Below are positions 46,896 through 55,912 of a stretch of 64,000 nt of DNA, one piece after another; the stretch's first letter is position 1, and each line of letters opens with the position of its first letter. The stretch is from Rhypophila decipiens (taxonomy: Eukaryota > Ascomycota > Sordariomycetes > Sordariales > Naviculisporaceae). The stretch covers positions 42,643 to 106,642 of the forward strand of contig MU858180.1 of NCBI GenBank assembly GCA_033297075.1, given 5' to 3'. A program made the position numbers and the translations under genes. The notes below the pieces were generated by a model that searched no databases, had not been told where the DNA came from, and saw nothing but the letters and a program-made list of their open reading frames with translations.

Positions 46896-48221
46896 ATGTG
46901 CCACATTATCTGGGAAACATTCCCATCCTGCGAATGTCGTAGTTCGCAGCCGACATATTACAAGGCCCCCTACTGCCCTCCCAGTGGCTGCGCCAGAAAG
47001 GTCGAGAAGGAAATGTCGGCTCCACGCTCCCGCTGGAGAGTCTCAACCAGGTAGAGAAGGTGTTTGTGAACCTTGAGCTGACATTCTCATTTACTAGTGA
47101 ACCATCCCAATCCGCCAGTCGCCATTCACCCCGCGTATCTGGCCGAGGTCTCCGAGGCTTCCTTTCCTGCGGGAAGCGCCCCGGAGACGGATGTCTATGC
47201 GCCCAGCCGCCCACTTCCTCGTAAGTAGAGTCATTGATCCAGGTCTCTGTTCTCACTTTTACAACTTCGTCTTCTAACCATTGCTCATCCAGGATGGTCA
47301 ACCGGTCATATGGGGACATCCGACATGCGCCGCGCCCGAAAAGAGCGCAAAAGGATCTGCTTCGGCCAGCCCAGCCGAGGAGATAGGGTGAAAACCCAGT
47401 TCAGATCTCTTGGGACTGTCAGGGATGCCGATCTGGAGCCCGAGGTGGCCGAAGCAATCGGGGCCAAAAAGGAAGCCATGGATCGCCAGATTGAAATCCA
47501 GAGACCCTCTCTCAAACGAGGCGCCATTCCGTATTTGTTGGAGGAGGACGAGCTCCTCCAGATGCTCCCGGCTCAATGATTACGGCTTTCGACAGATTCA
47601 CACCGTAAGTCTTCACTCCACCTCACTGCTTTCCTCCAACTTGATATTTGTCTCGACAAGAGTCGCTCACATGCCCTACCAAATTAGGACTTCATGCCTC
47701 ACCGTACACATGGGGCTCTGATCCATCGGCGCAACAAACATTACTTGAAACACGCCAAGGGATTCGTGTATATCCCAGATGACACCAACTTCGACGTTGA
47801 AGAGACCGGAAAGGGCAGCGCTTCCGCTGGTGACGAGATGGAGGTAGATTCAGCCAGCACTATTGCCGAAACCCCCGAGGAGAACGTCACCGGCGACGAC
47901 ATGGTCGTTGATCAAGTCAGCACTACTGGTGAAACCTAAGATCCGACTCCTGCCAGCGAGGCGATGGTCCTTGACCAACCTGAATCAGCCCAGACGAGCG
48001 AACAGGCTCCGGGAAAGGCGACAGATCTACTAGCCGAGACTTTTGAGCCTGTCGAGCCTGTTGAGCCTGTCGAGGAGGCCAACCCGGCCGCGGAAGCTAT
48101 GAAACTAGAGGCAGAAGTAACTGTGAAGCTCGAGGCCGAGGAAGATAATCCGACCACCGACAACGAGACCAAGCATCCACAGCTGACCGAAGGTGCCAAG
48201 CCGGAAGAGACAGTGTCGTAA
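46896..48221 (+). pseudogene. Broken gene for Cys-rich M-C-H type protein with acidic tail
   Basis: Four exons (46896-47050, 47098-47220, 47293-47604, 47688-48221) with intact GT-AG introns. The start MCHIIWETFPSCECR and PYCPPSGCARK give a Cys-rich head. Three lesions are visible. One extra base in the A-run at 47011-47013 puts the head out of frame with the following KCRLHAPAGESQP. One extra base near 47570 separates DELLQMLP from LNDYGFRQIHT. An in-frame TAA at 47937-47939 cuts VSTTGET from DPTPASEAMVLDQ. After the stop the frame stays open for 93 codons, with an EPVEPVEPVEE repeat and Glu-rich tail. All pieces have protein-like composition, so this is a recently decayed gene or, less likely, a region with read errors. 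Function unknown; similar in start to 50027-50579 and 52130-52447. Confidence 0.7.
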
Positions 48222-49481
48222 GCAGACACAGCCAGGGGGCAGCCGGCTGGCTCACGCCACTCGCAACATATACGAACAACCAAGTGAAATATCGACAGCG
48301 ATCTTGACGAACTCATTTCACGACTCTCAGTCTACCACCCCAAGGTACAATATCTGACTTTAGGGTGGACTTACCATTGTGGATGATGGATGGCTGGTGA
48401 GCCAAAGAACAAAAACACAAAACGAAGGAACACTAATAACAGGCCACATGAGCAACATGAAGGAGTAAGACGATCAACCGGTTGGAAATATCGACAAGCA
48501 CCGCGACAATAAGACGGGACTTCTGGATACAGTACCGGTACAGGATTGATCATCTTGTTGGATTTAAAGGGGATGGACAGTGGATATATCCATTCCTGTG
48601 ATTGAGTACTAGGTTTCCTTTTTGTCAATCATCTTCCTCATTCTGGGCTTCGCCAACGTGATGATCTTCATGATCATCATCGTCGCCCTTTTCCTTTTTC
48701 CATTATCCATCTCCTTCCCCCTTTTCTTATCTTCTTACGGCATTTTGTGGGCCGAATAACAGAATGAACATCAAAGAGAAGGAATCAGCTGCAGTTGATG
48801 TGCTGGTATGCCGGTAGCACTGACACCAGAGTTCAAGGGAAAAAAAAGAAAAAAAGAAAGCAGGTATGCCCCGATCACCATAGACAACTTTGACCACAGC
48901 ATATAGACTTCAGGCCCCTAGCTTGTTACACGACTTGCCTTCTGGCGAAGTTGGTGGGGACCATTTTTGTATTTTCACAATTATATCCGTCTCTTTCCCT
49001 ATCATATGGTCCTGCTCCTCATTCTGTGTTGGTGATGATGGCAAACTAACCTACATGATCGCTGCTCAAGCATGTCTGAGTTTATATGTGATGTGCCGCG
49101 TCCATTTTATTTACAAGTTCACTAGTTTTACTTCGAGTCCTTCTTCACCCGGCCGTCTGCGCTTCAGTTATTTCGACATGTTCCTTGAGTATGGTGAGGA
49201 ATAAATAGAGCAAACCTAGCCGTGCGCATTGGGCAATGCCATCACCTGTTGCGAATCCAAAAGCTCGCAGCATCTCTTATAATACTCCAGGAAACTAGGT
49301 GCAGCCTTCCCGGCTTCAGGCTTATCGTTAGGGACCTGATGAACAGCCACCAGTCCAATTTGGCTTTTAAGCCCGGTAGAGGTACTAATTTCCAGCCTAG
49401 TAACGGCGTTTAATCTGCTACCAAATATACAGGCACCAGTCCTCTCGTCTACGGGCACCATTCTTCTTATATATAGGTATT
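48222..49481. other. Intergenic, 1.26 kb
   Basis: Downstream of the M-C-H pseudogene. No supported ORF on either strand. It leads into the 22-bp repeat array at 49482. Confidence 0.6.
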
Positions 49482-49700
49482 GCTCTTGTTGGAATAAAGG
49501 TCTTGACTAGGTAAAATAAATACCTTAGCTAGCTGGAATAAATATCTTAAGTAGACGAGAATAGAGGCCTTGACTGGACGTTATAAATACCTTGACTACA
49601 CTAGACAAGAGGCCTTGACTAGCTAGAATAAATGGCTTGACTGGTTAGAATAAATGCCCCGACTGGCTCGAATCAAAGCTTCTGGTCTGGAATGTCAAAT
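49482..49700 (-). repeat. 22-bp tandem repeat array, orientation A
   Basis: About nine to ten units with a strict 22-23-bp period: starts at 49502, 49524, 49546, 49569, 49591, 49614, 49636 and 49658, with partial units at both ends. Consensus on the plus strand is CTTGACTAGCTAGAATAAAT followed by GC or AC. Read on the minus strand it is the same repeat as the array at 51065-51632. Confidence 0.9.
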
Positions 49701-49757
49701 TGGACTGGTCCTTGTGTCTTTTCAATAGCATGCAACGGGTTAAAGTACTGTGTGTGT

Positions 49758-49838
49758 ATTATTCGCTAGAAACTATCTCAAACATTGGGATCGGGACCTC
49801 TTGATAATAATCACTCGCTAGAAACTGTCTCGAGCGTT
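49758..49838 (+). repeat. Direct repeat pair of about 28 bp
   Basis: Two copies of TCGCTAGAAACTRTCTC with matching flanks (about 49758-49786 and 49810-49838), about 52 bp apart, just after the 22-bp array. Confidence 0.75.
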
Positions 49839-50026
49839 CCAGTCTCAAAGTTCCAATGGTATTTCTCCATTGGTAAAACGTGCTCTAAAAAGAAATCACA
49901 TTGCCTCGTCTCCAAAGCCTCCAAATTTTGCTTCACCCCCTCCTTTTGATTTGGGTTCATGGCCCTACATGTTTTCCAACGATTGCCGAGTTGTCTGTGA
50001 GTATTCCATCGGACCGTGAAGAACTA

Positions 50027-50579
50027 CTATATGGGTATAAGAAAAAACATCAGCAAGTCGAACCAGGTAGGAATCCCTTCTCTTGCGTATCTTGCGTGCA
50101 CTATCTCTTTTGGGTAGAATCCGTTCATCATGAGTGTGACTAGGACCGATGTTTCGTCACTATACCATTTTCCGTCACGAGGAGGGTCGTCCGTCGCCTG
50201 AAGTGTCCACTCGTTCTTCAACCAGTCAATCCTGGCCGCCCAATAGTGAATAGAGTACAAGGTCGTCCTTCATAATACGGTGGTCCCTCTGGCGACACAG
50301 CTCGGATAGCCTGATGCGAAGATCCGGCATAGCTTTGCGAAACGGGTCCTTTCTGTTTTCCAAATCAAGTTTCATCGTGCAGCGAATGCAATTCTCTTCC
50401 GGGGAGTCAAGGAATTCCGACGTGATCTCGCTGTAAAAGGACAATTTCGGGTCGTCCGGATTTACTTGGTCACAGCTCACCGGACCCTGCCGGGCCTCGT
50501 CGCATTGAATCCGAGTGAAAGGCTCTTCAAGAGCCAGCGTGCCGCACTTCTTGCAGATTTTGAGTCTCAAGTTGCACAT
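50027..50579 (-). pseudogene. Small Cys-rich M-C-N type protein gene with frameshift
   Basis: From ATG 50579 the frame reads MCNLRLKICKKCGTLALEEP, then ARQGPVSCDQVNPDD and SPEENCIRCTMKLDLENR, ending at a stop (50226) after HRIMKDDLVLYSLLGGQD. The adjacent +1 frame from about 50260 to 50027 reads SIHYWAARIDWLKNEW and DPPRDGKWYSDETSVLV, clearly protein-like and fitting directly behind KDD. One extra base around 50258-50263 would explain the break. Either the gene is broken or the truncated 117-residue form is what is made. CxxC pairs (CKKC, CIRC) suggest metal binding. It lies between the two inverted arrays of the 22-bp repeat. Confidence 0.65.
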
Positions 50580-51064
50580 CGTGGCGTTGGATAGTGGACA
50601 GTGGGAGGAGTAATGCAGGAGATGAAATAAGAATCTGGTGTTGCGAGGCAGTGGTGATGTCTGGTGTAAATGTTGTTGTGAAGAAGAAACCAAAAATCGA
50701 GAAGAAGAGGTTTTGGCTGCCAGCGACAAGCTGTTTTTGGATGTCGTCACATTGCTCTTCGAAAGGGAGCGGCGACCAGCGCCTGGTTCGGAAGCTACCA
50801 ACACCAGTGGAGCTGCCACAACATCCAACTTGTCGTTACATGATCACATCGGCGCGACTACCTCGCATGCCTGCAGGGAAACCAGAGGCAAGAAGATTGA
50901 AGGAAGTTGGAGGGCACTTGGTAAGGTTTTGAACCACCTCGCTCCTTGCTTTACTGATCGGGGTTTGATAAGCAGGCACCACTGGTCCACTGCTTCCCTA
51001 TGGGCACCAGTCCAACATGACTTTTTTGCCCAGCCAATGCGTGCAAAATTCCAGCCAGTCAGCC

Positions 51065-51632
51065 CGTCTCTTCCATCCAGGCAAGGCATTTACTCTAGTT
51101 AGTCGACGTATCTATTCCAGCTAGTTAACGCATCTTTTGTTGAAGGAAATACGGTATACGCCCTGAACTATACGGTCTACGGCACTGGAATACAGGCCAT
51201 CCATGTATATATATCAAGAGCCCTCCCCCAGGGAGTCTCTCTCTCTCTCTCACTCTCTTCTTAATCTTCAATACAATCTTTCCACCTACTCATCTTACCT
51301 CGTAATATCTTTTCCATCCAGACAAGGCATTTACTCTCGTCAGTCGACGCATCTACTCCAGCCAGTCAATGTATCTTCTTCATCCAGGTAAGGCATTTAC
51401 TCTACTCCGTCAACGCATCTTTTTCATCTAGGCAAGGCATTTACTCAAGTCAGTCGACGCATTTCTTTGAGCCAGTCAACGCATCTTTTCCATCCAGGCA
51501 AGGCATTTACTCTGCTCAGTCAACATATTTATTCAAGCCAGTCAAAGTATCCTTTCCATCCAGATAAGGCATTTACTCAAGTCAGTCAAGGCATCTATTT
51601 GAACTAGTCAAGGCCTATTCCAGGCAAAAACC
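51065..51632 (+). repeat. 22-bp tandem repeat array, orientation B
   Basis: About 18-20 degenerate units in two blocks (51065-51130 and 51303-51632) split by about 170 bp of unique sequence. Typical units are GCATTTACTCAAGTCAGTCR, GCATCTATTCCAGCCAGTCA and GCATCTTTTCCATCCAGGCA, giving a higher-order period of about 65 bp. The sequence matches the reverse complement of the array at 49482-49700 (about 17 of 22 positions between best units). Confidence 0.9.
51205..51270 (+). promoter_or_regulatory. Promoter-like segment inside the repeat array
   Basis: The unique segment between the two blocks of the array has a TATA-like TGTATATATATC (about 51205) followed about 30 bp later by a CT microsatellite (TCTCTCTCTCTCTC, about 51238) and a C/T/A-rich leader. 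This is the usual layout of a fungal core promoter and would drive transcription through the array towards 52130. Inferred from pattern only. Confidence 0.35.
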
Positions 51633-52129
51633 ATCAGTCGTTCCCATAACGTACCCCTCACTCTAAGGCTGTTTGAGCACAGGCGAGTGTGAGGAGTTGA
51701 TCACAACATTGAAAAGCTGCAAGCATCGATGCAAATCGAGGTTTCTGTATCTGCAGCAACATGTTCTAGACACCTCGATACATTCTCGCCTTTGTCACAT
51801 CTCCAAGTTGTCAACGGGCAGATGACCCCACCAAGGATGGCGCTAGGCAGATTCAATAAGTGTTCCTGGATGCACCGATGCAGAAGATGTTCAGTCCTCA
51901 GATATATATACAAGGCTGGGCTGGCCCAGTACAGATCACACAGATCCAGATCTCTGAACAACCGATTGAAATCAGTCCTTGGTTACTACAACCCAAAATC
52001 TGTCCGGGCCTCAGAAGACAATATCTCGTCAACATTTATACAGCATATTTTGAACCGTAAGTTATGATTGTCTTCGCCCATGTTCCAATTTTTTCATTCA
52101 TTTCATAGCTATCGTTTCCTTTGCTAGCA

Positions 52130-52447
52130 ATGTGCTACCAAAGGTTCTTAGAACTTGCCATGTGCTATTTCATCGTTGAGCTCTGCCCCAGTTGCGGGCA
52201 AAAGACGGGCAATTACCTGGCCAGCCATCTTGAGTGCGCCATCACTCAGATGCCGGACTGGGCACCCCGCCCTACCGTGTGCACGCAGTTGCAGCCCAAG
52301 GAGATGGTAGCTCCCCAATATATGTGGGCGAGTCTCGAGTGCCAAACTCGGAGCTGTGCTTTCCACAAGGAGGAACGAAGACGGCTGAAGATGGAGTACG
52401 TTTTTTCTACCCAATCTCGTGAGGGTGGATCCTGCCTCGCACTATGA
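52130..52447 (+). CDS. Small Cys-rich M-C-Y type protein
   Basis: 105 codons from ATG 52130. A second in-frame ATG at 52160 starts MCYFIVELCPSCGQKTGNYL, which matches the M-C-x...C-x-x-C-G start of the two neighbouring broken genes, so 52160 is a likely true start. Further Cys occur at LECAITQM, PTVCTQL, LECQTRSCAFHKEERRR. Just before 52130 there is an acceptor-like TTTGCTAG, and a donor-like CC|GTAAGT lies at about 52059, so an upstream leader exon is possible. A donor-like GTACGT after KME (about 52398) could also splice onwards. Function unknown; zinc binding is an inference from the Cys spacing. Confidence 0.5.
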   Translation: MCYQRFLELAMCYFIVELCPSCGQKTGNYLASHLECAITQMPDWAPRPTVCTQLQPKEMVAPQYMWASLECQTRSCAFHKEERRRLKMEYVFSTQSREGGSCLAL

Positions 52448-52453
52448 ATCGTA

Positions 52454-52469
52454 GGGGGGGGGGGGGGGG
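52454..52469 (+). repeat. Poly-G tract, 16 bases
   Basis: Uninterrupted run of 16 G just after the stop codon of the M-C-Y gene and preceded by TAG. Confidence 0.9.
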
Positions 52470-52981
52470 TGCGTCCAGTTGTTTTTTGGATGGTGGATCT
52501 GTATTAGCTGTGGATGAGTTACATATCCGGGGCTTTGAACTTTGCGACTGGGGAGAGTATAGAAGTGTGGAGGAGGGCATTCAGAAAGTCTAGTTCGGTT
52601 CTGTTTTACTTTTGTTGTTCTTTTAGAGATTTCCTTTGCTTGGCAAGATCACCTCGTCCGGCCAATAACCGTGATCTTGGGCGTCAAATATTTTAGGTCT
52701 TCAATGTTCCCTACTACACGTGACGAATCGGACCGGAGTTCGCTATCAAAATCACCAACAGCGACCTGACACGGCAGGTTGTGGCTGTGTTGCACCGTAT
52801 CATGCATGTATGCATGCACTCGATGGGCTTGGCTGGGCGAGACCTCTTCAGCTGCTCACCGATCAGGCACCTCACGAGAACGAAAAGGCCCCGGGAGGCA
52901 GCCGCCTGCCGCTCCGTCAAGCTCCGAGTTTGATCCAGACCTGGTCTATTCTCATGGATTCATGAAAAGGAAGCTGCTGCC
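52470..52981. other. Intergenic, promoter of the 713-aa membrane protein
   Basis: About 510 bp with no supported ORF. A CATGCATG-type palindrome occurs near 52801-52815. Confidence 0.6.
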
Positions 52982-55123
52982 ATGAAGACACGACGAGACT
53001 GGCCCATTGACTTCGAACAAGCGCTTTCCGTTGCACGCGAAATGCAAGGAACCACTCGCCTAACTGTTCGACTCTGGGTAGCCCTGCTACCATGGTGCCG
53101 CCCCGCTTTGGGCGATCGTCAAGGGGACCCAGTCAATGACGCAGCCAGCAGCGGGCCCATGACAGAGCCAAATTCAACGACAGTCGCGACCCTCACGACT
53201 GCTTGGCAGTCCGAACCAAATGGCCGCGGCACTTTCTCGCTCATCATCTCGTGCCTGCTCACCCTGACCCTCTGCGTCTGGTCCGCTCTGCACCTCAACG
53301 TTCCCGGCCAGAAAACCAGCCTCCGCAGCCGCATCCTGGAAAAGACGAAATGGGTTCTCTACGGTATATTTGCCCCCGAGCTGGTGGTCGCCACTGCCGC
53401 AGCCCAGTTCATCACTGCGCGCTGGTTGAGGAAGCAGATTGAGCTGGATTCCAAGTACCGCCTTTCCAGAAGTGACAAATCCAAGGGCATGTCGACCCGT
53501 ACCTGGACACTTTCCCAGTGCTTCTACGCCGTCATGGGAGGATTTGCCGCCGACTCGCCATGGGTGGACTTTCGCACTCGGTGCCGAGCTGATGTACCGG
53601 CCAATTCCCAAGACGACACGGAAGGAGGTTGTTCTGTACGAAAAAGGGCGGCCATCACGGCGGAAGGTGTCCGACTGATGTCATTCCTCGGCCGCCTTCC
53701 GCATATCCACGAGGCCCAGATCCAAGACAAGAGCAAGGCAGACTGGATGGCCAAGTCGCTGATTTGTATTCAGGTTGGCTGGATGGTTGTACAAGTCATC
53801 GGGCGAGTCATCAAGAAGATGCCCGTGTCCCTGTTGGAGATCAACACATGCGGCCATGTCGTCTGTGCCATGGCAATCTATCTGCTGTGGTGGAGTAAAC
53901 CCTTGGAGATCCAAGAGCCGACCCTCCTCAATGACGACCAGGACCAAGACGCTCTAGCACTCATGTACATGTGCTCCAGCATCGGAGCAGTCGACGGCAT
54001 AACAGACATTCGGTGCTTTATTCACGTCGTAACGGAAGAAGACGAGCGGTATTGGCGCCTGCTTCCAAAAACTCCAGACTCGGCTCCCGAGACAGGGGCA
54101 TCCGAAATGCAAGAAATAACCACCATCCTGTCCATCGGCTCGCCCGGAGCTATCCAGCCAGGTTCGTTCCTCGGATTTCGAGATTTGAGGTCCGGGGAAG
54201 ACCAGTTTGTCGCCCTGCCCAAGTTACGCCCCAACCGGAATCGGCAGAAAGAACCGCGAAACAGCGCGTACATTTACAAGTTCAACTATAACAATCCCCC
54301 AATATCCAAGGATTGTCGAGTTTACTACTCTCCACCGTACACAGACGATCCCATGGCCAGTCTCCGGCACAGTTGGTATTGCCGGCGACTTCTCAACGAA
54401 CAGGCCAGTGATTCTCCCGCTACCAAGTCACAACCGCCACATATTCCCGTTCCTATTGCTTTGGTCAGATCCGCCTCCAAGGCAGCCGACATCTTGCGGG
54501 CAGAATGTTCTGCTGATCGCCGTCCATCTTACACGCCGTATTACTTCACCCACGTCCGACCCCCAATGGGCGAGTTTCTCGGTGAGACGGAGTATATCAT
54601 CCGCGGTAGGATACCAAACTTTCCGTCATTGCATAACCTCGGCCTCGGTCAGGTAAATATTCACCGCGATCGATTGCGATCTGTTCTGGCCTTGACGGCT
54701 GCTGGCTACGGGGCTTTACATTGCGCTGGCTGGCCATCAAATACCTCGGGCTCTTCTGGGTCCAAATACTTTCCCACCAACGCAGAAAGGATCCTCTGGA
54801 TTGTGTCCAGTCTGACGATTGCAGCGAGCGGGGCGTTACTTTGGGTATATTACCTGGCGAGAGAGTTCCTCCCCGTATTTGATCGATGGGTTTCGGGGGT
54901 CGTGCCGGGGGAGTACATTCAGAATGAGGGAATCAGGAAGAGACGGCTACGAAGAGTGAATAGGCTCGTGGATGTGGGCAAGCAGGGGAGTGTGTATTTT
55001 GTGCTTGGGGTGTTTGCGCTGGCGAGGGTGTACTTGGTTGTTGAGGCTTTTGTTAGTCTGAGGGATGCGCCGGTGGGATTGTACAAGACACCGGAATGGA
55101 CTGATTTCTTGCCGCATTTTTGA
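52982..55123 (+). CDS. Fungal multi-pass membrane protein, unknown function
   Basis: Single exon, 713 residues. The N-terminal region (LWVALLPWCRPALGD, then a Thr/Ser/Asn-rich stretch with NSTT) is followed by TFSLIISCLLTLTLCVWSAL, VLYGIFAPELVVATAAAQFI, SLICIQVGWMVVQVIGRVI and CGHVVCAMAIYLLWW. A long loop of about 300 residues follows, then three C-terminal helices (VLALTAAGYGALHCAGW, LWIVSSLTIAASGALLW, YFVLGVFALARVYLVVEAF). The block KADWMAKSLICIQVGWMVVQ...LLEINTCGHVV...WWSKPLEIQEP is a pattern I know from a large family of uncharacterised fungal membrane proteins, often near HET and NLR genes; the function is not established. The first ATG is used. It sits head-to-tail with the DUF6594 gene on the same strand. 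Confidence 0.85.
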   Translation: MKTRRDWPIDFEQALSVAREMQGTTRLTVRLWVALLPWCRPALGDRQGDPVNDAASSGPMTEPNSTTVATLTTAWQSEPNGRGTFSLIISCLLTLTLCVWSALHLNVPGQKTSLRSRILEKTKWVLYGIFAPELVVATAAAQFITARWLRKQIELDSKYRLSRSDKSKGMSTRTWTLSQCFYAVMGGFAADSPWVDFRTRCRADVPANSQDDTEGGCSVRKRAAITAEGVRLMSFLGRLPHIHEAQIQDKSKADWMAKSLICIQVGWMVVQVIGRVIKKMPVSLLEINTCGHVVCAMAIYLLWWSKPLEIQEPTLLNDDQDQDALALMYMCSSIGAVDGITDIRCFIHVVTEEDERYWRLLPKTPDSAPETGASEMQEITTILSIGSPGAIQPGSFLGFRDLRSGEDQFVALPKLRPNRNRQKEPRNSAYIYKFNYNNPPISKDCRVYYSPPYTDDPMASLRHSWYCRRLLNEQASDSPATKSQPPHIPVPIALVRSASKAADILRAECSADRRPSYTPYYFTHVRPPMGEFLGETEYIIRGRIPNFPSLHNLGLGQVNIHRDRLRSVLALTAAGYGALHCAGWPSNTSGSSGSKYFPTNAERILWIVSSLTIAASGALLWVYYLAREFLPVFDRWVSGVVPGEYIQNEGIRKRRLRRVNRLVDVGKQGSVYFVLGVFALARVYLVVEAFVSLRDAPVGLYKTPEWTDFLPHF

Positions 55124-55912
55124 TGTCTGATTTATGTGGAGTTGGATTTGGTTATGTTATCTCTGTGGTCCTTTGGCTTGTTTCCGGGAACATACAGTGA
55201 GGGTTAGGGTTATTGCCGGCAAGATGTCTCCGACGGGAAGATTGGATTTGGACAAATCACCTGGACAGCTGCCAGAAGCTAATCGACACCCGCCAAGACA
55301 TCTTACCCCTTTTCCCGGCCGGCGAGCAGCTGCCAAATCTAGACCAGCTCCAGCCCGGGCACAGACCCAAACCACCGGCGCGAACATCACCCCCTGGTCC
55401 AGTTGCTGGTCTGAAACAAACTCGGTGTGGGGATGTGTCCTTAAACCGCCCGGTTGGACTTGCCCAAAGCACGCATTCTTCATCGCCATGCCGCAAGCTT
55501 TGCTGAGAAGGGATTGGTTCGAGGACCCCACAGCAACACACCCGAACCAGGGGAAGGCATGGTAAAACAGCAATGACAGAAAAATCAGACCACAATTGCT
55601 GCCCGCTTGTTTTGGCTATCGAGATGAGCCAGAATCCCATCACGCTGGTTTTCACTGAAGCGCCATTTCAAAAACATGTCCATGGCCGACCTCCGGTACG
55701 GGGTATTTCATGATGGATCGATTTTGTGTTTTGCTTTCTTCTCCCTTTTCCAATCTTTTTGTTTGCTCTTTCTTTTCCTCGGGTTGAATCTGTCTTCTTG
55801 TTTGACGTTGACCTAAGCATTCTTGGTCTTGGTACTTGATTGGTAGGTCTCCTTCGCGTATTCTTTCCCAAATCATGCCCCCTTAACCTTTCTTGCAACC
55901 TTTGTATGCCTT
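55124..55912. other. Intergenic, 0.8 kb
   Basis: Between two same-strand membrane-protein genes. Short antisense and sense ORFs with no motif; pyrimidine-rich from about 55.73 kb onward, like a leader for the next gene. Confidence 0.6.

Noticed and set aside
47937..48221. Separate downstream gene starting at 47964
   Set aside because: The ORF is in the same frame as, and directly continues, the preceding acidic protein; a premature stop explains it better.
49482..51632. CRISPR-like array
   Set aside because: Repeats are contiguous, degenerate and without unique spacers, and the organism is a fungus; they are minisatellites.
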